NCBI RefSeq assembly: GCF_014133895.1
Contig: NC_050733.1
Coordinates: 310,001-374,000, forward strand
DNA length: 64,000 bases
From: Torulaspora globosa
Lineage: Eukaryota; Ascomycota; Saccharomycetes; Saccharomycetales; Saccharomycetaceae
Direction: 5' to 3'
Position 1 is the first letter of the stretch, and each line of letters opens with the position of its first letter. Shown one piece after another: positions 1 to 7,787 of this stretch. A program made the translations under genes and the position numbers. Under the pieces are notes generated by a model. It ran no database searches, was not told where the DNA came from, and worked only from the letters and a program-made list of their open reading frames with translations.

Positions 1-540
1 GTGAAAACACGACTCGCTATTGATGGCTTTTTTGATGAGGATAACAGCTTCCATGGGATCTGCCTATATCAATTTAATCCGCAGCAAGACTACGAGCAGC
101 ACGCTTATGCCAAGCGTTGGATGGCCGAACATCTACAAGAGTATGCCACATATGATCCATCCTATGATGTCGAAAAGGACTTCTACGACAAATGGATGAA
201 GCCAAGTAACGGAGAATCCATCGACGCCATGTTCGGCCATGCAAGCTTCCACAAGTTCGAACCACTCGCCTTGGCCAGAGAGCGAATCTACGTAGATCGT
301 AGTGGTCGTCATTTCAGAGGGTTCAAAAGATACGACATTACAAAGGGCTTTGACATTGAGCTCTTCAATTACAAGCTTCTACATCGCAAACTCTGCTCAG
401 CTCGCCCACTCAAATTTAAATTTTATGAGTCCACTATGCATACCAAAGAATGGTCTGACATGTGTCGCTACCTCGCAGAACACATCAGATATTTACACAA
501 TACCCACCATTTGGCACTATCGGCACAAAATATACCATAA
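1..540 (+). CDS. 3' part of an unrecognised gene (partial at window start)
   Basis: The frame is open from the first base of the window to a TAA at 538-540, so at least 179 residues of C-terminal sequence are present and the true start lies upstream; the first codon is GTG and is not a credible start. The composition looks like a folded protein: rich in aromatic residues and histidine, few low-complexity stretches. There is no membrane segment, zinc motif or catalytic motif that I recognise. In S. cerevisiae the neighbour of SYP1 on this side is RPS14A, which this is not, so the left edge already departs from that order. It could be a glycosyltransferase-type or lineage-specific protein, but no function is assigned. 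Confidence 0.5.
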   Translation: MKTRLAIDGFFDEDNSFHGICLYQFNPQQDYEQHAYAKRWMAEHLQEYATYDPSYDVEKDFYDKWMKPSNGESIDAMFGHASFHKFEPLALARERIYVDRSGRHFRGFKRYDITKGFDIELFNYKLLHRKLCSARPLKFKFYESTMHTKEWSDMCRYLAEHIRYLHNTHHLALSAQNIP

Positions 541-597
541 GCGTAATATCAACTACCATGGAATCAGCGATCGAAGTTCAATAACCTTCCTAAAGAT

Positions 598-636
598 CTA
601 ATCACTTCAGTTAATCATTACGTGGGAAGTGATTAG
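598..636. repeat. Perfect 11-bp inverted repeat between the first gene and SYP1
   Basis: CTAATCACTTC at 598-608 is matched by its exact reverse complement GAAGTGATTAG at 626-636, with a 17-nt spacer. It lies about 60 bp past the upstream stop codon and 150 bp before the SYP1 start. It could form a hairpin in the 3' UTR of the first gene or be a dyad protein-binding site; nothing in the sequence decides between these. Confidence 0.6.
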
Positions 637-785
637 AGCTTAGAACTCCTTTTTAACATTAATCAAAGGTGATCACCAGCTAATTATCAGACGTCCCTTG
701 GTGAAGTTTGAAAGTAAGATCGAGACTTGGAACCAATTGAGTTCTCATTACCAGGGCAGAGATAGCTATCCTTCATTAAGGTGTC

Positions 786-3254
786 ATGCCTGAAGAAAGA
801 ACAAAATATGCGGACAGCATATTAACAACTAAGAGCCCCTACGAGGCCACCGAAATAATTAGAATCAGATTGTCCCAAGCGAAGTTGTTAAATAAAGACT
901 TTTATCTACTTTTCAAAGAGATTAGTGACGCCAAGCGAAACTATACTCAGCAATTGCGTAAGATTGTAGCTGAGAATGAGGATTTGGATAAGATGCTGCA
1001 GACTCAGATGCTGGAAACTCAGGTTTTGACCACCAAGGAGATGGAGAATTTTGAGTTTGAATCTCTTGGTGATTTAAGACTTCTTTGGGATTCAATAATA
1101 GCTGTGTTAAGGACAGAATTGCGAGCCAATTCAGATTTATACCACGCTCTCAATAATGAAATTATTCAGACGTTAGAAAAATCTACAGAGAATGATACCA
1201 AATGGAGTGAGAGCAAAAGACTACATTCGAAGCTAAGCCAAATCGCCGCGACAATAGAGCATCACACTAGAAATGGCGATCGCGACGGAAAGTTGAATGC
1301 AGCAAATAACCAGTGGGATTCGGAAGTTCCGTCGCTATTTGAGTTATTTGAAACTATAGATTTCAACCGTTTGGAGATTCTCAAGAATTCTTCCTTGCGG
1401 TACCAAACTGGAATGAGCGATTACTTATTAAATATGACCAAACAGAGTGAGACCGCTATGACTAAAATGCTGGAGTTTGAACCTCAAAGTGAGGTCGATC
1501 GTTTTGCTCGTGAAGCAAGCAGATACAGTTTCCAAACGTTAGCCTCTGGAGAAGCTGGTAAGAATAGTATCCAGTCTAGCACTGTTTCAAAAAACAAGAG
1601 AAAGAGTACCTTGAGCAGCATTGGCCATCGATTCACCTCAAATTCGACAGTCTTACATCATGACTTGATGGATGGAGAATTTTCATCATCAGAGAATAAT
1701 ATCTCTCTTAAGGAGAAGAAATCGGGAAACAAACTCAAGTCAAAAGTGGGTTCAATATTCAGCAGAAACAAGTTGAAGAGTAAAAAATCCAGTACGTTTA
1801 ACAAACCCATGGAGGCCACTATTGCTGAAACAAGCCATTCACCAGCTAATAATGAGCTTTCAAATAGGAGCAGGTCCGCAACCTCAAGCTCGGAAGCTAG
1901 TCAAGCGCGTCGTCCAACAATGCAAAACAGAGACTCAGATCCTCTATACAAGATCTCCAATCTTCAAACGATAAATGGTTCATTCAAGACCAAGCCAACC
2001 CTACCTGCAGCTCCCGAACATGAGTCCCCTTCACAGCAGGAACCTTCAGAAGCTATTAAAAGTGAGCGGGACTCTTCGCACACACCATTGTCTATTACTC
2101 AAGCACCTTTACAGCCTCAAACTAAATCTAAACAAACAAGCTCGGAGTTGCAAGCTGAACAGGAGCAGGTTGTCATGGGGGTCCCGGACCCTAGTACGTC
2201 TACTCAAAAACAGGCGGAGGCTAAAGGTTTACATATCCGTGCTCCCGCTCTTCCACCTTCTAGGAAGCAAAATATCACGAACAGAAATTCTGAAGTGTTT
2301 CGACAGCCCCCTCACATCTCTCGTAATGGCAGCAACATATCGGCTCAGCATGATCACGTTGCTAGTCCGCTGGCTTCGCAAATTACAGGTAGTATGGCGA
2401 TATTGAACCCTCAGACGACAGGCTCCTCGGCGTCGTTGACTGGTCAAAATCTCTTCCAGCATGCGTCTCTGGAATCATCTCCTTTAGGTTTGAATGCAAG
2501 CATAGCCGAGCTTGTGAATGCCACATTTCAGGATGGAACACTCGTTGACTCCCAATTGATAGGTGAGATAGCCTTGAACTATGTCCCCAATACAGTTTTG
2601 AACTCGCCGCTGCCCATTGAAATCAATTTAAAGATACCAAAAGCAGCCAATTTCAGCAAAGTGATGCTGAACCAGGCATTCCTCGAGCGTATTGACTCTG
2701 AAAACTTCAAGATCAACCCTCAGTTTATCGACGGAAGAACTCTTGGTGCTATCAAATACTCTATGAAAGATCCTGTAATCCCCATAGTGATACATCCAGT
2801 GTGGAGATTCGAACCACATCAGGCAAGCGTTGTTCTGACGCTTAAATTTGCTCCAACAGTCCCGAAGGAGATTAAGCGGTTGGTCTTAGAGGATCTAGTT
2901 GTCTTTGTGTCCATCGATGGCGCTGAAGTGACAAGTGCATTATCTAAACCTCAAGGTTCCTTCAGTAAGGAAAAAAGAAGAATCACATGGAGATTTAAGG
3001 AGCCATTAGTCCTAGAAGAGGGTGGCGAAGAGCGTCTGATCGCCAGATTCCTCACCAGCCAGACGGCACACGAGTCAGAGAAAGGTATAGCTGCGAAATT
3101 CATCATTCACGGGGGCGCCGAACAGAGTGCTGTAGGCAGTGATATATCAATGGAGTACCAAGAACTTGACGAAAACAACCCTTTTGGTGGGCTCTGGAAT
3201 GCAGTGGCCGCCACAAGAACTGTAGCAGCTGGAAATTATCATGGTTTAGCTTAG
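786..3254 (+). CDS. SYP1: Syp1, F-BAR / muniscin endocytic adaptor
   Basis: An 822-residue protein matching yeast Syp1 (870 residues in S. cerevisiae) from the first residues (TKYADSILTTKSPYEAT). Residues 1 to about 250 form the F-BAR membrane-bending domain, residues 260-560 are a Ser/Pro/Lys-rich disordered linker, and from about 575 to the end lies the muniscin mu-homology domain that binds cargo. Syp1 arrives early at cortical sites of clathrin-mediated endocytosis, binds Ede1 and influences septin organisation at the bud neck. The start at 786 matches the family N-terminus. The stop codon lies inside an 11-bp tandem repeat. In S. cerevisiae SYP1 also lies next to RIM1, as here, except that an extra minus-strand gene sits between them. 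Confidence 0.95.
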   Translation: MPEERTKYADSILTTKSPYEATEIIRIRLSQAKLLNKDFYLLFKEISDAKRNYTQQLRKIVAENEDLDKMLQTQMLETQVLTTKEMENFEFESLGDLRLLWDSIIAVLRTELRANSDLYHALNNEIIQTLEKSTENDTKWSESKRLHSKLSQIAATIEHHTRNGDRDGKLNAANNQWDSEVPSLFELFETIDFNRLEILKNSSLRYQTGMSDYLLNMTKQSETAMTKMLEFEPQSEVDRFAREASRYSFQTLASGEAGKNSIQSSTVSKNKRKSTLSSIGHRFTSNSTVLHHDLMDGEFSSSENNISLKEKKSGNKLKSKVGSIFSRNKLKSKKSSTFNKPMEATIAETSHSPANNELSNRSRSATSSSEASQARRPTMQNRDSDPLYKISNLQTINGSFKTKPTLPAAPEHESPSQQEPSEAIKSERDSSHTPLSITQAPLQPQTKSKQTSSELQAEQEQVVMGVPDPSTSTQKQAEAKGLHIRAPALPPSRKQNITNRNSEVFRQPPHISRNGSNISAQHDHVASPLASQITGSMAILNPQTTGSSASLTGQNLFQHASLESSPLGLNASIAELVNATFQDGTLVDSQLIGEIALNYVPNTVLNSPLPIEINLKIPKAANFSKVMLNQAFLERIDSENFKINPQFIDGRTLGAIKYSMKDPVIPIVIHPVWRFEPHQASVVLTLKFAPTVPKEIKRLVLEDLVVFVSIDGAEVTSALSKPQGSFSKEKRRITWRFKEPLVLEEGGEERLIARFLTSQTAHESEKGIAAKFIIHGGAEQSAVGSDISMEYQELDENNPFGGLWNAVAATRTVAAGNYHGLA

Positions 3255-3277
3255 CTTTAGCTTAGCTTTAGCTTAAG
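3245..3277. repeat. 11-bp tandem repeat across the SYP1 stop codon
   Basis: The unit TTTAGCTTAGC occurs three times in a row, the third copy differing at its end. The first copy supplies the last codons and the TAG stop of SYP1; the other copies are in the 3' UTR. Because 11 is not a multiple of 3, copy-number change would move later stop codons into other frames. Confidence 0.75.
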
Positions 3278-3352
3278 TAGATCCGAATTACTCCCTAATT
3301 TATGTGAATTCTTCAAGTGCTGAAAGCACTGCGAGAAGGACTTTGAGAACTA

Positions 3353-4243
3353 TCACCTGAGATCGCTTTCAGTCAGTCTTGGTACCAAAGACCAGGCTAA
3401 CCATGCCCTGCTGCTCAGGGATGTATTAGAGCGAGCTTCGTCTAGGCAAACGGTGGAGAAGCTATCCGAGAGTTTCGCCGGCGCTAGGATGTCAGTTTCC
3501 GAGCTGTTGTATCGCAGCGAGCAGGCGATTATGAGATCTCTTTGCGGGAATACTGAAGGAATATCCCTATATCGACTGCTAAACACAGAATGTGTGCGGC
3601 GGCTGTTTCTCAACAATGGCAGAAGCTCTTTTGTCAATTGCTTAACCGTGGAGAGCTCTTCCTTGTTCAAGCCCTTCAGCAGATCAGAAGTATAGTTTCC
3701 AGCTCCTCGACTTTCATAACGCCCTTTGGGTCCAGCTGAGGTCAACGGTACATCTTCCGGGTTGTGCCCCCAAGAATCCACTACATTCTGAACCCTAGAG
3801 CAGTTTGCGGAGCGACCTAACGGGTCATTCGTATCTGTAAGCCCATCTAATTCATTTCTTAAGCACCATTCATCGATCCGTTGTGAATTACTGGCCGCAG
3901 GCGAATATATCATACTATGTTGTTGACTTGAACCCACCAGTAGGGACCCCGACGACGAGGAGCTCGAAGTCGACAAAATCGCGAGCTCCTCAGATCTTAT
4001 TTCGTAGTTTGTCCCTGTGTTAATCGAAATGATCCTTGAACCAGTACTCGCTGCATTACCATTTCCGGCACCAACATCAGGGTCATTGAGTACTCTCACA
4101 TCGTCAAATGCGTCCACACTTTGATATTGCGAGCCGAATTCGAACTCATCTGGCTCAAACGACTCCTGGATACTAGTCTCAGCAATAGTCGCTTGGATGG
4201 CCGATTTTGACCCACGACGTCTCATAAAACTGGTAAAGGACAT
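3353..4243 (-). CDS. Unrecognised protein between SYP1 and RIM1
   Basis: A 296-residue frame with an ATG at 4243, convergent with SYP1 (98 bp between stops). The N-terminus is basic (SFTSFMRRRGSKS) and is followed by an acidic, Ser/Asn-rich segment to about residue 140. A better-ordered C-terminal third begins near the helix-like stretch EELSTVKQLTKELLPLLRNS and ends with AWLAWSLVPRLT. No signal peptide or membrane segment is evident. Length, an ATG start, convergent layout and protein-like C-terminal composition argue for a real gene; S. cerevisiae has no gene at this position that I can match. It may be an ancestral gene lost after the duplication or a fast-evolving one. No function is assigned. 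Confidence 0.6.
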   Translation of the reverse strand: MSFTSFMRRRGSKSAIQATIAETSIQESFEPDEFEFGSQYQSVDAFDDVRVLNDPDVGAGNGNAASTGSRIISINTGTNYEIRSEELAILSTSSSSSSGSLLVGSSQQHSMIYSPAASNSQRIDEWCLRNELDGLTDTNDPLGRSANCSRVQNVVDSWGHNPEDVPLTSAGPKGRYESRGAGNYTSDLLKGLNKEELSTVKQLTKELLPLLRNSRRTHSVFSSRYRDIPSVFPQRDLIIACSLRYNSSETDILAPAKLSDSFSTVCLDEARSNTSLSSRAWLAWSLVPRLTESDLR

Positions 4244-4428
4244 GGCAAAGTCAGTCCCATGAATTTGATCAACCTCTGGCCCCTATGTAAAGGCTCACAA
4301 GCACTGAAAAACCACTCTTAGTGAGCTGTTGCAAGTAATACCTCGATTCGCACCACGATTATCCACTATCAGCTGGCGTATCTCGCCAGCCCTAACCCTT
4401 GGCTAAGTTAGGGCTTCCAAAGTCTTAG

Positions 4429-4436
4429 TCACGTGA
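4429..4436. promoter_or_regulatory. Cbf1-type E-box TCACGTGA
   Basis: A perfect palindromic TCACGTGA, the core bound by Cbf1 and related bHLH factors. It is about 190 bp upstream of the minus-strand gene ending at 3353 and about 540 bp from RIM1. Binding is inferred from the motif only. There is no CDEII/CDEIII-like sequence beside it, so it is not a centromere. Confidence 0.45.
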
Positions 4437-4897
4437 CCTTCAAACGATGCCCATAATACGCCATAATTCGCATTATAGGGCCTGATGCCATCTCAATTGG
4501 CCTGGAATCCGATCCTGCGTGCGAGACGTGTGCACCTATCAATGGCCTTCAGTGCGGCGGCGTCCTTAGCCAACCCGCGTCCTACTTGGCGACCTGTCCC
4601 TGCTTGTAGACAGCCCGAGAAGCCTTGGCATATACAGGCGCCCTTCCATGACGCATGCGACGCCATTCCCCAGGCGGCGATGCTTCCCAGCGCAAGCCGA
4701 GCCGCACTTTTGGTCTGCTCGCCGATGGAAGCACAGATTGAAAGTCAATGGGTCTCAATGGTCTTCCCAAGCCTTGAACGACCTCCTGGCAGTGATCGAT
4801 AGCTCCTAGATGGCTTCAATCTTTCCCATGGTGCTAGCTGAAGGTGTAGTGCGGTGCACCGGCGACTGCTTCTTAGGCGTAGTGCTAAGGAAAGAAT

Positions 4898-4903
4898 ACG
4901 CGT
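4898..4903. promoter_or_regulatory. MCB element ACGCGT with adjoining forkhead-like GTAAACA
   Basis: ACGCGT, the core of the MluI cell-cycle box bound by MBF (Mbp1-Swi6), lies about 70 bp before the RIM1 ATG, and its last bases overlap GTAAACA, a forkhead-type core. This would fit G1/S-linked expression of the mitochondrial single-strand binding protein; it is inferred from motifs only. Confidence 0.45.
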
Positions 4904-4970
4904 AAACAAAGCCTATATACTACCATCACAAAAGAACAGCAGTTGGATAAGCACCAAGGAGTCAGCCAAG

Positions 4971-5360
4971 ATGTTTCTGCGCCAGCAAGTACGTGCATTC
5001 CATGCTACAGCCAAGAAGTTTGATCTCGCCAAGATGACCATCGTGGGTCGTGTGGGAACCGAGTTCAGCGAATTCACTTCCGCCAACAACAACAGATACG
5101 TCAAGTATAGCGTCGCTTCGCAACCCAGAAAGGACGGACCCACCAGTTGGTTCAACGTGACCGTGTTCAGCGAGCCGCAGATTAACTTTCTGACTCAGTA
5201 CGTGAACAAGGGGGCCTTGGTGTACATCGAGGCGGACGCCTCTCAGTACGCCTTCGAAAGGGAAGACGGCTCCAAAGGTGTCAGTTTGAGCCTTGTCCAG
5301 AGAGACTTCAACCTCCTAAGGAACGGCAAGTCCGAGGAAGCTGAAGCGGGCGGCCAGTGA
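4971..5360 (+). CDS. RIM1: Rim1, mitochondrial single-stranded DNA-binding protein
   Basis: A 129-residue protein starting at the ATG at 4971 (MFLRQQVRAFHATAKK), collinear with S. cerevisiae Rim1 (135 residues). The first 16 or so residues are a basic, amphipathic mitochondrial presequence. The remainder is the bacterial-SSB-type OB fold, with conserved blocks IVGRVGTEF, NNNRYVKYSVASQP and FNVTVFSEPQINF. Rim1 coats single-stranded mtDNA and is needed for mtDNA maintenance, working with the Pif1 and Hmi1 helicases; HMI1 is also in this window. The open frame extends further upstream but family alignment favours this start. The S. cerevisiae gene has an intron near its 5' end, whereas here the matching region is continuous coding sequence. 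Confidence 0.95.
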   Translation: MFLRQQVRAFHATAKKFDLAKMTIVGRVGTEFSEFTSANNNRYVKYSVASQPRKDGPTSWFNVTVFSEPQINFLTQYVNKGALVYIEADASQYAFEREDGSKGVSLSLVQRDFNLLRNGKSEEAEAGGQ

Positions 5361-6264
5361 GCTCCCGAGTCTATAGTTTTTGCTAGTTTAAGATAGGTTT
5401 ACCTTCTGCCGGTTCTCCCGCTCGCCAAGAGCTACTGTGGCAGCGATCAGTCCCGTCAGACTCCTGAAACGACTGGGTATCTACAAATATTCGCCACACA
5501 AGCGATGTGCCATCATGCCAGCACACCCCAAGATTCATGAGACCACAGCCATCTGCTACACGCTTTCAAATGCCTTCAAGGATCACTACTCCCACTGCTG
5601 TCACCTCCATAATAAGAAACCCGGCCCGAGACATGGAATATTCGAAGAATACCAGCCCTACGCATATTCGCCCAGCATTGCAAATAACGCCGGCGAACAA
5701 TTTCCTGCAGATCGTTCGGCAAGTGTGGGAGGGCTGCCGGCGTCTCTAAACGATTATTTCTCAAGCTGTTGCAAGCTGAAACGCATGGGGAAGTCCAAAG
5801 AAAACAGCGTAACGTGTGTCGCAGCCAGGGCCTCCGAATACGTCGATCCGCTTTTGCAGGCCGTCGCGGTGGCTTGTAAGACGGCCCCACGACGGCGTAA
5901 CATAGCTAAACAGCCTCAGTCCGCGGATCATGACTCCGGACTGGTTTCAGCATCTGAGAGGATGGCTTAGAGAACACCACAGTGAGTCGTTTAACGCAAT
6001 GGAACACCGTGTGAAGTGAAGACCATTCTTTGTCATCGTATCAGTAAAGAGTAACCCTATTGATACGGTCGAGCAGCTTCGATGATGCCAGGTGTCCGGT
6101 GTCATTCAAAGAGAATTCGTCTAGATAAGACTCGAAACTATATATATATATCTAGATGCGTGTACGGTTCTGGACTTGCTCTCGATCCCTTATTAAAGGT
6201 GCTCAAGCTTAAACGTGTTTCGAATATATAGAGTTTGAGCTGGAAACTTGTTGATCTACGAGGG
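5361..6264. other. Intergenic region between RIM1 and the coiled-coil gene
   Basis: About 900 bp without a supported gene. A frame at 5515-5970 (151 codons from its first ATG) is open, but it overlaps equally open frames on both strands, is Cys/His/Pro-rich without motifs and resembles a chance frame in GC-rich DNA. Near the right end is a TA run (6138-6150) flanked by TCTAGATA at 6120-6127 and its complement TATCTAGA at 6149-6156, which is a plausible promoter dyad for the gene at 6265. In S. cerevisiae FEN2 would be expected beyond RIM1; it is not here, so a synteny break falls in this stretch. Confidence 0.55.
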
Positions 6265-6909
6265 ATGCGGCGGAATAGATCTGTCGAGTCAATTGAGACA
6301 GAGTACGACACTAGGAGGTCTAAGCAATTTGGATCTCATCTGCAACCGATGTCAGCACACCGCACAGTTCACCAGAGGAAGCTGTCATGCGAGGAGATCA
6401 TTAATGAGATGGAGAAAGAGCAGGATGCCATGGTAGTCCGATTGCTTCGAGAAGTGGAACGATTGAGAGAGGAAAACGTGTTCCTGCGGAAACAGCTGGC
6501 TCACTCATCGAGGAGCAGCAGCGAGAGGGATCTCAATTATGCAGATGAATACGCTTCGAACTACCATTACAGCCTTTCGGAGGCCTCTTCATCGCCCAGA
6601 AATTCGCTGGCGTCGAGGGGAAGTAGACCAAGTCTTGTAGCTGTCGGTTCCGCAAACCACACCTTTCCTGCGGAGTCTTCCATGTCCAGCCAGTCGCTTC
6701 AGAGGGAACGAGGGTCAAACTCGGCTACTTCAGGCGGTTCTTCCAGCGTTCTGCTCAGCGAGGGCACAGAGAGACGCAGCGTGACAGATATCGACCCTAG
6801 AGTGAAAATACCCCGAGGTTGGGCACTGTCCGTAGATCCAGCAGCCCGTCTTGCGGACGAGCGTGGTGTTGATACGACAAGGAAACTACAGGAATATAAG
6901 CTTAGATGA
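6265..6909 (+). CDS. Unrecognised small coiled-coil protein
   Basis: A 214-residue protein from the first in-frame ATG at 6265; an upstream TAG at 6229 closes the frame, and the intervening codons contain only a TTG. Residues about 40-80 form a strongly predicted coiled coil or leucine-zipper-like helix (EEIINEMEKEQDAMVVRLL followed by heptad-spaced Leu and REENVFLRKQL). The middle is Ser/Arg-rich, with many basic-Ser sites suited to phosphorylation. A short conserved-looking block near the C-terminus (RVKIPRGWALSVDP) suggests a second functional motif. There are no membrane segments. I do not recognise an S. cerevisiae orthologue by sequence or by position. Confidence 0.6.
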   Translation: MRRNRSVESIETEYDTRRSKQFGSHLQPMSAHRTVHQRKLSCEEIINEMEKEQDAMVVRLLREVERLREENVFLRKQLAHSSRSSSERDLNYADEYASNYHYSLSEASSSPRNSLASRGSRPSLVAVGSANHTFPAESSMSSQSLQRERGSNSATSGGSSSVLLSEGTERRSVTDIDPRVKIPRGWALSVDPAARLADERGVDTTRKLQEYKLR

Positions 6910-7787
6910 TTTAGAAAGGGACGGCATATTCACATTCGCTACACGGTCTTTGGAGATAGTAGATACCATGGCATTTTACATACAAACATAGAAAATAGGA
7001 TACATTGGTTGTTTTTTTTTTATTACTGTCCATCCTCAATTAATGTTTAGCTCAAGATATTGCCAAACAAGGCTTCTGCCACAACTTTCGTCAGATAAAC
7101 AATATATAGGGAAGATCAATAGTGTTTGCATTGCACCAATCCGATCGAGTACAAGGCTACTGCTTACTGGCCATAGAATCTCTTTTACGCAAACACTGGG
7201 TGTCTCTAGCTTTTTCGTATATATATGAAACGCCTGTGAAACATCATCTCGCTTGTTTCAGAGTTCTTTTGGGTAAGATGCCACTCTAAGATCAAGCGGT
7301 GTGGCAGGCTGTTGATGGCGTCGTATCGCCTTTAGAGTACTGGATGAGACACGAAATGCTGTAGAGGTTCAATCACAAACTAGATCGATTACGGGATTGC
7401 CCTTACAGTGCGGGGATGGCCTCATACTGGTGAATTCGCTGGATTTCAGGACGTAGCTGAGTGATCCATATTTATTTCCCCTTTCAGAGCTTTACAATCA
7501 CGACGGTAGCAGCATTGTTCAGTTCGAAAGTGCCAATATTGGCCCGCATCAACAACGAGTGAGGTGGAAGTTATCTTTGAGCTGATCAATATGGTACTCA
7601 TCTGCTCTCTACCGCTTTCAGCATTAACAATACCACTTTATGTTTCACGATTCAGCAATATGATGATGGATCATATATAAACATGCTGAGGATCGAGCGT
7701 TGTTGCACAATTGGTTGAACATTAAGTGCCTTTCTGTCTATTGGTTGCAGTATCAAGGAAGTCCATTCACTCGTTTTATCCTTCAAT
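6910..7787. other. Intergenic region upstream of the wall-protein gene
   Basis: About 880 bp with no supported gene. It contains a T-run at 7012-7020 just after the coiled-coil gene, likely part of its 3' end region, and a TATATAAA element near 7673-7681 about 110 bp before the start of the GPI-protein gene. The long promoter is in keeping with a regulated cell-surface gene. Frames here are short and overlap on both strands. Confidence 0.55.

Larger units (their letters stand above)
4244..4970. other. Intergenic region between two divergent genes
   Basis: This 727-bp stretch separates the minus-strand gene at 3353-4243 from RIM1. Its first part holds an 8-bp inverted repeat (GCCCTAAC at 4389-4396, GTTAGGGC at 4407-4414) and a palindromic TCACGTGA. 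From about 4480 to 4800 it is GC-rich and open in overlapping frames on both strands, but those frames have no shared protein character and I do not call a gene. The RIM1-proximal end has an MCB element. Confidence 0.6.

Noticed and set aside
4429..4436. Point centromere, suggested by CDEI-like TCACGTGA here and at 33808
   Set aside because: Neither is followed by an 80-bp AT-rich CDEII and a CDEIII core with TTCCGAA; the E-box explanation is simpler.
4485..4802. A 105-codon plus-strand frame upstream of RIM1
   Set aside because: It overlaps two minus-strand frames of similar size, has no recognisable composition or motif, and occupies the RIM1 promoter.
5515..5970. A 151-codon plus-strand frame after RIM1
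   Set aside because: The longer form begins with GTG. The protein is Cys/His/Pro-rich without any motif, and equally long frames overlap it on both strands, as expected by chance in GC-rich DNA.
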